Positions 38,274 to 45,835 of a stretch of 64,000 nucleotides of DNA are shown here, piece after piece. Within the stretch, counting starts at the first letter, position 1. Each line of letters opens with the position of its first letter. Both the position numbers and the translations under genes were made by a program. The notes under the pieces were generated by a model. That model worked only from the letters and a program-made list of their open reading frames with translations. It did no database searches and was not told the origin of the DNA. Source of the stretch: Gammaproteobacteria bacterium (GTDB taxonomy: Bacteria > Pseudomonadota > Gammaproteobacteria > Pseudomonadales > Pseudohongiellaceae); assembly GCA_030828385.1 (NCBI GenBank), contig JAURCS010000013.1, positions 1 through 64,000 of the forward strand, given 5' to 3'.

Positions 38274-38882
38274 ATGCAGAAATTATACTCAAGTTCATTC
38301 CTATCAAGCGTGGCCCTTTTGCTTTCGATGATGTTACCAACCGGAGTCGCCCAGGCAGAACCGGCCGATTGGAAAATTGATCCCGAACATTTCTCGATTG
38401 CCTTTGAAGCCAGCCATGTTGGTTATCAGAATCAGATGGGTCTGTTTCTCGAGGGCTCCGGGAGCTTCCGCTATGATGCCGCAACCCATGATCTAAGTGC
38501 TGGTCGGGTGGAGATACAGGCAGACAGCATCTTCACCAATCACGATGGCCGTGACAATCACCTCAGTGGAAGAGATTTTTTGAATGCAAGGCGTAACCCG
38601 CTGATTGTCTTTGAAGCGACGGATTATGCCCCTGGGGATGACGATGCAGATGCAACCCTGACTGGCAACCTGACGCTACTGGGTGAAACCCATCCGATTG
38701 TGCTTGATGTCATCATCAACAAACGTGCGGATTATCCTTTCGGACATGGTCGCGAGACGCTTGGAATATCTGCCAATACCACAATCACCCGCAGTGACTG
38801 GGGTATGGACTACGGTGTGGCTGATAACCTTGTTGGAGATGAGGTAACACTGCGTTTCGAGCTTGAAGCGATAAGGCAGTAA
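38274..38882 (+). CDS. YceI family periplasmic protein
   Basis: The protein has a signal peptide ending in GVAQA (about residue 28), then a YceI lipocalin-like barrel starting WKIDPEHFSIAFEASHVG and ending WGMDYGVADNLVGDEVTLRFELEA. YceI proteins bind polyisoprenoids or other amphiphiles. ATG 38274 has AGGAAG seven bases upstream. It may belong with the lipid-linked cluster before it, or be independent; the gap is 123 bases. A perfect REP palindrome follows. Confidence 0.92.
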   Translation: MQKLYSSSFLSSVALLLSMMLPTGVAQAEPADWKIDPEHFSIAFEASHVGYQNQMGLFLEGSGSFRYDAATHDLSAGRVEIQADSIFTNHDGRDNHLSGRDFLNARRNPLIVFEATDYAPGDDDADATLTGNLTLLGETHPIVLDVIINKRADYPFGHGRETLGISANTTITRSDWGMDYGVADNLVGDEVTLRFELEAIRQ

Positions 38883-38890
38883 TAAATAAA

Positions 38891-38927
38891 GGGGACGTAG
38901 GGATTTATTTTTAATCCCTACGTCCCC
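38891..38927. repeat. perfect REP palindrome
   Basis: GGGGACGTAGGGATT (38891-38905) and its exact complement AATCCCTACGTCCCC (38913-38927) face each other across seven AT bases. It is the best-preserved of four related sites here (29798, 35475, 36265). It starts eight bases after the YceI stop and may also protect or end the mRNA. Confidence 0.85.
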
Positions 38928-39019
38928 ATGTAGGGCTGGTTTCCTCGTCCAAGCCTACTTATACTTATCTGCATAATTACATCAATCTGAACATTAATCA
39001 TTTGAACAGGGCTCTTCTA

Positions 39020-40903
39020 ATGTCGTCGACATCCCGTTTTTTAACCTCACCTGTATTCATCGCACTGGCTTACCTGTTGCCGGTATCGCTTCTCTACGCA
39101 CAGGAGCCAGTGGTCAGCACTGATATCAATGCTGCGGGCATGGCAATCTATGAAGAAACCTGTTCCTCCTGCCATGACATGCCGGTGGAAACCAAATCGC
39201 CACCCATTGATACCCTCAAGCGTATGGGACCACGTGCGGTACGTTATGCCCTGACCAATGGCAAGATGAAAGTACAGGCAGCTGCACTGAGTGAGAACGA
39301 TATAGATAATGTGGTGGCTTATCTGTCAGCTACCGCCGACGTTGATAACAGCTGGATTAGCGACAACATTTGCCCAGCCGAGCGCATGGATGTGGATACC
39401 GGCGAGCCTACCATCTGGACCCAGGGCTTTGATCGCATGAATCACCGCAATCTTACTGCTGAGCAGGCCGGCCTGACTACCAGTGATATGGGTAATCTGA
39501 AACTGGCGTGGTCCATGGGGTTTCCGTCCACGGCGAATATGCGTTCCCAGCCAGCCATTGTCGGTAACACCATGTATTTCCCCATTGTGGATTCCGGTCA
39601 ATTGTTTGCACTGGATATTGGCGGTGATGCTCCCTGTGTCAAATGGGTTTACGAACATGATATTCCCCTGCGTACCACCATCGGCTATCACACCCTTAAA
39701 GACGGGCGTCCGGTCCTAGTTTTCGCAGACAACTCAGCCCATACCCTGTTAATGGACGCCATCACCGCGGAAGTGATCTGGGATGTCAGCGTACAGGTCA
39801 CCAGTGTATCCAATGTCACTGCCATGCCGGTGCTTTATGGCGATCGTGTCTATGTGGCGATTTCCTCCGGTGAACTGAATATGGGCGCGGCGCCGGATTA
39901 TGAATGCTGTACCAGTCATGGCGCCGTAGTGGCGCTGGATCTGGCGACCGGAGCCCGTGAATGGGTCTATCACACCATGGAAGATGCCAAACCGACCACG
40001 GTCAGCCGTGTTGGCACTCAGCAATACGGGCCCAGTGGCGCACCGATCTGGACCGCACCAGCCGTGGATGAAAAACGTGGCTTGCTTTATGTGGGGACCG
40101 GGGAAAACACCTCGGCACCGCCCACCGATACCAGTGATGCGATTCTGGCACTGCGTCTTGAAGACGGCTCACTGGCATGGAAATTTCAGGCCACGCCCAA
40201 TGATATTTATCTGACTGGCTGTGACAGAAACCCCGGTGGCCCCAATTGTCCGCCGGCTTACAGCATAAACAAGGATGTGGATTTTGGCGCCGCCATCATG
40301 CTGGCACAGACCCGGGATGGCAGTGATCTGGTTTTGGGCGGTCAGAAAAGTGGCGATGTATGGGCACTGAATCCCGACACCGGTGAACTGGTGTGGAATA
40401 CCAAGATCGGTCCCGGTGGCGCCATGGGCGGCATTCACTGGGGCATGGCCTTTGACGGCGAACGGTTGTTTGCCGGCAACAACCAGAGTACCGGTCAGTC
40501 TGCAGACGGCAATGACCCCGGCTTGTTTGCTCTGGATATCAATAACGGTAGCATGCTCTGGGAATACCATCACACGCCGGATTGCTCAGGTAATCGCCGT
40601 GAGCAATTGCCTAGTTGTGATCGCAGTTGGGGCATGTCAGCCGCGACTATGATTGTCGATGAGGCAGTTGTGCAGGGCACGATGGATGGATTGATCAAGG
40701 TCTTCAGCACTACCAATGGCGAACCCATCTTTGCCTATGACACCGCTCATCCTTTCACCACCATGAATGGTGTGGAGGCGCGGGGTGGCGCAATCGATAA
40801 CTTTTCCGTGTGGGCGGCAAACGGCACATTATTTGTGCAGTCCGGATATGGCCTGTTTGGCATTCCCGGTAATGTACTGTTGGCATTCAAACCCGTCAGA
40901 TAA
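39020..40903 (+). CDS. cytochrome c / PQQ-dependent dehydrogenase fusion (polyvinyl-alcohol-dehydrogenase-like)
   Basis: From ATG 39020 the 627-residue protein has a signal peptide (to about residue 27), then a class I cytochrome c domain with heme motif CSSCH (Cys48, Cys51, His52). A beta-propeller of the PQQ quinoprotein type follows, with repeated W-docking elements such as ALDLATGAREWVYH and ALNPDTGELVWNTK. A Cys-Cys pair is seen in DYECCTSHG, as the vicinal disulfide of PQQ alcohol dehydrogenases. The order cytochrome-then-propeller is that of PVA dehydrogenase. It would oxidise an alcohol in the periplasm; the substrate is unknown. Confidence 0.85.
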   Translation: MSSTSRFLTSPVFIALAYLLPVSLLYAQEPVVSTDINAAGMAIYEETCSSCHDMPVETKSPPIDTLKRMGPRAVRYALTNGKMKVQAAALSENDIDNVVAYLSATADVDNSWISDNICPAERMDVDTGEPTIWTQGFDRMNHRNLTAEQAGLTTSDMGNLKLAWSMGFPSTANMRSQPAIVGNTMYFPIVDSGQLFALDIGGDAPCVKWVYEHDIPLRTTIGYHTLKDGRPVLVFADNSAHTLLMDAITAEVIWDVSVQVTSVSNVTAMPVLYGDRVYVAISSGELNMGAAPDYECCTSHGAVVALDLATGAREWVYHTMEDAKPTTVSRVGTQQYGPSGAPIWTAPAVDEKRGLLYVGTGENTSAPPTDTSDAILALRLEDGSLAWKFQATPNDIYLTGCDRNPGGPNCPPAYSINKDVDFGAAIMLAQTRDGSDLVLGGQKSGDVWALNPDTGELVWNTKIGPGGAMGGIHWGMAFDGERLFAGNNQSTGQSADGNDPGLFALDINNGSMLWEYHHTPDCSGNRREQLPSCDRSWGMSAATMIVDEAVVQGTMDGLIKVFSTTNGEPIFAYDTAHPFTTMNGVEARGGAIDNFSVWAANGTLFVQSGYGLFGIPGNVLLAFKPVR

Positions 40904-40978
40904 AGCTTATTGAAAACTGCTTTACAGTTTCATTGAACGACCGTTGAAACCGGGGATGATACCGATTTCAATGCTTGC

Positions 40979-41128
40979 CTAATCAAAACCCAGATGCTGA
41001 TTCAAGATTGCTGCAAATATCTCATGGGTGGCCAGGATGGGCGCCAGATCACGACCCTCAAATAGATACCCGGCAGACAGTCCCAGCCATTGTGCATGGA
41101 TCCTGCCACCATTAACGGCGCCTTCCAT
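40979..41128 (-). pseudogene. DUF1501 protein, C-terminal remnant
   Basis: On the minus strand the frame EGAVNGGRIHAQWLGLSAG then YLFEGRDLAPILATHEIFAA and ILNQHLGFD ends at TAG 40981-40979. It matches the C-terminal end of DUF1501 secreted proteins (sulfatase-like fold), where a GG-x-W-PGL and a GRDL-x-TTD pattern precede a final LG.D. Only about 49 codons remain; the rest of the gene is gone. Confidence 0.6.
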
Positions 41129-41170
41129 CAGAAAACTCTCATCGGCAGTGCATTTTCAAGCGCAATAGAT

Positions 41171-42238
41171 TTAACGAGCAAGTAGCACGTCTTTCAGTTT
41201 CTTATGGGTATCGCGAATACAAGTCTCGGTAGTTTCCCAATCTATGCAGGCATCAGTGACAGACACGCCATATTTCAGTTCACCCAGATCAGTGGGAATA
41301 TCCTGGCGACCGGCATGAAGATTACTTTCAATCATCAGGCCGATAATGGACTTGTTACCGTCAACAATTTGCTGCACCACATCCTTTAATACCTCGGGCT
41401 GACGGTTGTGATCCTTGTTGGAATTGGCATGGCTGCAGTCGATCATGATATTGCTGGAAACGCCGGCTTTTTCACATAGTGCTTCACACTGGGCCACGCT
41501 TTCAGCATCGTAATTTTGCAGATCGTTACCGCCGCGTAGTACCACATGGGCATAGGGATTGCCCTTTGTGTGTACGATACTGACTTTACCCTTGGGGTCG
41601 ATGCCCAGGAATCGATGGGGGCTGCTGACTGCTTTCATGGCATTGATAACCACATCCAGTCCACCGTCAGTACCATTCTTGAAGCCCACTGGCGAAGACA
41701 GGCCGCTCGACATTTCGCGATGGGTCTGTGATTCGGTAGTACGGGCACCAATGGCAGACCAGGTAATGATGTCATGCAGGTACTGCGGGGAAATGGGATC
41801 CAGCGCTTCCGTGGAAGTGGGTAGTCCCATGGCGCTGAGTTTAAGCAGCAGGCGTCGCCCCATATGCAGGCCTTCCTCAATATGGAAGCTGTCATTCATA
41901 TGAGGGTCATTGATAAGCCCTTTCCAGCCGGTAGAGGTGCGCGGTTTTTCAAAATAGACACGCATTACGAGAACAATGGTATCGCTGACTTCATCCGCCA
42001 GTTTTTTCAGGCGCTCGGCATAATCCAGGGCAGCGTCCACATCATGGATGGAGCAGGGACCGATAACGATGAAAATACGGTGATCCTTGCGATCAAGAAT
42101 ATCGCGAATCACCTGGCGGTTTTTTTCCAGAATTTCCCGCGTTTCACCAAACAGAGGTAAACGTTCCTTTAATTCATCTGGTGTGATCAAGGTCTGGTAT
42201 TCACCAATATTGAGGTTTTCAGTGAGCCCTGTTGTCAT
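41171..42238 (-). CDS. 3-deoxy-7-phosphoheptulonate (DAHP) synthase, class I
   Basis: This enzyme joins phosphoenolpyruvate and erythrose 4-phosphate to start the shikimate pathway. The 355-residue protein has IVIGPCSIHDVDAALDYAERL, RVYFEKPRTSTGWKGLINDP, IGARTTESQTHREMSSGLSSPVGFKNGTDG and the metal-site IDCSHANSNKDH. It is of the AroFGH (type I-alpha) kind; which aromatic amino acid inhibits it cannot be told. ATG 42238 is chosen since earlier in-frame ATGs add 24-26 poorly conserved residues. Confidence 0.95.
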   Translation of the reverse strand: MTTGLTENLNIGEYQTLITPDELKERLPLFGETREILEKNRQVIRDILDRKDHRIFIVIGPCSIHDVDAALDYAERLKKLADEVSDTIVLVMRVYFEKPRTSTGWKGLINDPHMNDSFHIEEGLHMGRRLLLKLSAMGLPTSTEALDPISPQYLHDIITWSAIGARTTESQTHREMSSGLSSPVGFKNGTDGGLDVVINAMKAVSSPHRFLGIDPKGKVSIVHTKGNPYAHVVLRGGNDLQNYDAESVAQCEALCEKAGVSSNIMIDCSHANSNKDHNRQPEVLKDVVQQIVDGNKSIIGLMIESNLHAGRQDIPTDLGELKYGVSVTDACIDWETTETCIRDTHKKLKDVLLAR

Positions 42239-42328
42239 GTCTATATACCCGGTTTTTCGCGAAAGGCGCGCATTATAAAGGGGTTTGGCCCTTGAAACAC
42301 CCGTAATCATGGTCAATTTTAGAAAAAA

Positions 42329-45300
42329 CTAGAAAAGCGTGTCCTGTGCAGGATTGTTAACAGCTGTTTTCGGGGATTCCGGGAATGCCGGTAAGGTCAC
42401 TTCATGGAAAGCGGGCAGGGCAGTAAAAAACAATGCCGTTCTGATTTCTCGGTTTTCCATGGCGCGATACAGTGCTGCATAACGGGCCAGTTGCGGCGCA
42501 TATTTTTCAGCCTGCTCCTGTCTGAAGGCGTTTTCCTTGGCTGCTTTTGGCAACTGACTGGTTTTATAGTCAATGATCCAGCGTACATCATTTTCATCAA
42601 CAAAAGTTCTGTCGATGATTGATTCCTTTCGAAAGCCGGAGCCATAGTCACTGAGACTGATTTCGCTGGCGACCTGCTGGTGTGAATCAGAAATAAGCCA
42701 CTGGAATTTTTCGTTGGCAATACAGCTACGCAACTGTCTGGTAATTTCTGCTATTGCGGTATCAGGATCCTCTGTGAGTGGCTCAAGCACCTGTCGCCAT
42801 GTATTGGCCAGACTGGAGAGCTGTCCGTCATTAGCCCCATCCAGTGTTTTGTCAGCCAGCATCAACAGGCAATGATGAATGATATCGCCCATTTCCCTTT
42901 CCACCAGATTGTCATGGACACTCTCTGGCAGCAATATTGTTTCACTATCCTCACTATGATCACTGTCCCTGGTTGCAGGATAATCAGAGTGTGAAACAGG
43001 AATGGCTGGTTGCCATTCAGGGGCCAGACGCCGGCTTGATAAAGTATGTTTATCCGTTGTTGTGGATTCAACAAGGCTTGCTTGATCAAGCGGGACAAGT
43101 TCGGCAAGCGCTGAGGGGTTTTCTTCCAGTTGTGGCCATAACGCGGCCAGCAGGGAGTTTTTGTCCGGCGCCTTGAAACTGTCATTATCAATTTTGATGC
43201 TGGCGAACAGTGTGGCACTTTTTATAGCGCGAGTAACAGCGATATAAAACAAGCGGTTGGTTTCCAGACGCTGTTGCAAGGTAGCTTCGTATTTCAGGTA
43301 CTGATAACTGGCGTCCTGCTTCTGGCCTCGTTGTGGTGGCATACTGATCACCAGTTCCTCGTGGCCTCTCGGATTAATATGTTCGCGCCAGCGTAGTAGA
43401 GGATTGTCATCGGCACGGGGTTTGCGCTCAAGTGCCGGCAGAATCACGGTATCAAACTGCAGCCCCTTGGATTTATGAATGGTCATAATGGTGACCGGTG
43501 CTGTGGGGTCCAGACCATCGGCGAATTTCCTGTTCACCTTCTCTTCAAAGCGGTGAATATCACTAATATCACCGTTCTCATCATGCTCCTGTAGCAACTT
43601 GAAATATACCATGACGCTGTCCAGGTAATGGCTGTCATCCAGTGCTGCAGGGCCGCCGAGAGCAAGCCAGCTATTTTCTACCCATTGTCTCAAGGGCAGG
43701 CGTCTGCGTTGCCAGCGTGCCGTGACGAGGATTGGCACACTACGCTGCAGGATTTTCCGCGCCTGTGCGGACAAGCCATTAATTTGTTCATGTTCCTGCA
43801 GTTTTTGCCACAGGGGTTTTTCGCTTTCCCGTGCTGCCAATGCCAGGGTATGAATGTCTTGCAGGGGCAAGCCAAACCAGGGCGTGCGCAGTAATGCAAA
43901 CCAGGCTGTCACATCCGCAGGGTTAAGCAGGGCACGAGTCAGCATTAGCAGGTCTTTGACTACCGCATAGGAAGCCAGGGGGTCAATTTCAGCGGCATTC
44001 CAGCGAATGCCACGTTGGCGCAAAACAGGGATGATGGACTGTAAATGGCTGCGTGTGCGCACCAGTATGGCCACTGTGTCGGAGGGGTAGCGGGCGCAGG
44101 TTGTCTGAATTTTTTCTGCCAGCAGTGACGCCTCCTGCTGTTGCAGCAGTTGTTTGGCATCATCAAGTTCCTGTTCTGCGGTAAGCAGGAAGGTATTGAT
44201 GCCAAGTCCCGGTAATTCATCATGGATAGCAATGGCCGGGCTGTAACGAACAGCACCACGAGCTATATCATCATGTAATGGGAATGCCGAGGCAAAGCTG
44301 GTGTTAACCCAATCAACTACGGCGGTCTGGCTACGAAAATTGGTACTTAACTGTAGGCTCTGGAGTTTGACCTGGCCAATACCATGATCCCGTGCCTCGA
44401 GAAAAAGGCCGACATTGGCGTTTCGAAAACCGTAACAGCTTTGCATACCATCGCCGACTATAAAAAGTGTGCGACCGTCACCGGGCTGCCAGCCAAAGGT
44501 CAGTTTTTCCAGTAACTGTTTTTGCAGACTGGAGGTGTCCTGAAACTCATCCACGAGTATATGTTTTAGCTGGTAGTCCAGTCGCAAGGCAAGGTCGGTG
44601 GGTTGTTCATCGTTACCCAGAGCTGCCAGCGCAGCAATACTGATCTGCGTGTAATCAGTCTGGCCATGGTTGCCAAAAACCACCGTCAGTCGACTGACCA
44701 GGGCGGGCAGAAGCGCCGTAAGACTTTCCAGGATTTGCCATTGACTGTCACTGTAAAACGGATCCGGTAAATGTCGGAATTCTTCAAGCAGTCGGCTCAG
44801 TTCCGTGTCGTCGCCCATGCTTTTCAGCAATACCAGCATGCTGTCTTTCATCTCCTGGCGCAGAGCTTTTTCTTCCTGGTCTGCAGCATCCCCGGGTGCA
44901 GGAAAACCGCTGCGTTTGTCGACTGTTTTTCGTAAGGTGTGAGCCGTTGTCAGCAGTAGATTGCCAATTTCCTGCCATTGGGACAATGCCTTGTCAGATG
45001 CGGGGGGTAGGCCATTGCGCAGATCACACTGACTCAATGCATCATTACCCTGGTTTTTTAAATTGTTACCAGCAAAATCCAGCAGGGGTAACAATTGTGT
45101 CTGATAGGGGGATAAAGCCTGTGCCAGTTCACTCAGTTTTTGACTGACCAGCCCTTGTAATGTGGACTCAAGAATCTGGCGGGCTTTGTCGGAATGGCGC
45201 TGAATATAAAATATATTGGTTAGCCATTGATCACGTTTACCAAGCAAGTTAACCAGTAATCCACTCAGGATATGCCACTGGTTATTTACATGGGCAAGGA

Positions 45301-45835
45301 GTTTTTGCAGATGTCGGGACAGCGTGTTGTTATTTTCCAATTCGCCTAATAACTCCATCACAGCTTCTTCATACATCAGGCTGGCATCATCGACGACGCC
45401 GGGAGTAACCCCCAGTGCTGAAACTACGGGTAGCTGATTGGTGAGTTGGGCATTGAAACTGTCGATAGTAAGAATTTTTAGGCGCGTGGTGTTTTCCAGT
45501 AACTGCCATTGTAATGCCTGATCCCGCGAAATGACTTTTTCAGCAAGCTTGATAGTCAGTCGTTCATGATCCGCCATCGCGGTTATTTCTGTTTTTGACA
45601 AGTGCCGGGCCTGGGTCATTTTTTCAAGAATGCGATTGCGCATTTCCGAGGCGGCCTTGCGGGTAAAAGTGATTGCAAGGATTTCTTCGGGACGTTCGCA
45701 ACGGGAAAGTAATGAAAGGTAACGTTGGGTCAGCAGTTCTGTTTTGCCAGAGCCCGCGGGTGCCTGCACACAAAATGAAGCTTCAATATCAAGTGCCAGG
45801 CATCTTTCTTTGTGATCTGCTGGAAGCTGACTCAT
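42329..45835 (-). CDS. addA: AddA-type helicase-nuclease subunit
   Basis: The 1168-residue protein is a UvrD-like SF1 helicase: Walker A APAGSGKTELL (Lys31), ILAITFTRKAASEMR, the Walker B-type LVDEFQDTSSLQ, and TIHKSKGLQFDTVILP. A RecB-type nuclease domain is at the end with IIDYKTSQLP. Together with AddB it resects double-strand ends for RecA loading. It overlaps the addB stop region by four bases, as in a two-gene operon transcribed addB-addA. Confidence 0.93.
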   Translation of the reverse strand: MSQLPADHKERCLALDIEASFCVQAPAGSGKTELLTQRYLSLLSRCERPEEILAITFTRKAASEMRNRILEKMTQARHLSKTEITAMADHERLTIKLAEKVISRDQALQWQLLENTTRLKILTIDSFNAQLTNQLPVVSALGVTPGVVDDASLMYEEAVMELLGELENNNTLSRHLQKLLAHVNNQWHILSGLLVNLLGKRDQWLTNIFYIQRHSDKARQILESTLQGLVSQKLSELAQALSPYQTQLLPLLDFAGNNLKNQGNDALSQCDLRNGLPPASDKALSQWQEIGNLLLTTAHTLRKTVDKRSGFPAPGDAADQEEKALRQEMKDSMLVLLKSMGDDTELSRLLEEFRHLPDPFYSDSQWQILESLTALLPALVSRLTVVFGNHGQTDYTQISIAALAALGNDEQPTDLALRLDYQLKHILVDEFQDTSSLQKQLLEKLTFGWQPGDGRTLFIVGDGMQSCYGFRNANVGLFLEARDHGIGQVKLQSLQLSTNFRSQTAVVDWVNTSFASAFPLHDDIARGAVRYSPAIAIHDELPGLGINTFLLTAEQELDDAKQLLQQQEASLLAEKIQTTCARYPSDTVAILVRTRSHLQSIIPVLRQRGIRWNAAEIDPLASYAVVKDLLMLTRALLNPADVTAWFALLRTPWFGLPLQDIHTLALAARESEKPLWQKLQEHEQINGLSAQARKILQRSVPILVTARWQRRRLPLRQWVENSWLALGGPAALDDSHYLDSVMVYFKLLQEHDENGDISDIHRFEEKVNRKFADGLDPTAPVTIMTIHKSKGLQFDTVILPALERKPRADDNPLLRWREHINPRGHEELVISMPPQRGQKQDASYQYLKYEATLQQRLETNRLFYIAVTRAIKSATLFASIKIDNDSFKAPDKNSLLAALWPQLEENPSALAELVPLDQASLVESTTTDKHTLSSRRLAPEWQPAIPVSHSDYPATRDSDHSEDSETILLPESVHDNLVEREMGDIIHHCLLMLADKTLDGANDGQLSSLANTWRQVLEPLTEDPDTAIAEITRQLRSCIANEKFQWLISDSHQQVASEISLSDYGSGFRKESIIDRTFVDENDVRWIIDYKTSQLPKAAKENAFRQEQAEKYAPQLARYAALYRAMENREIRTALFFTALPAFHEVTLPAFPESPKTAVNNPAQDTLF

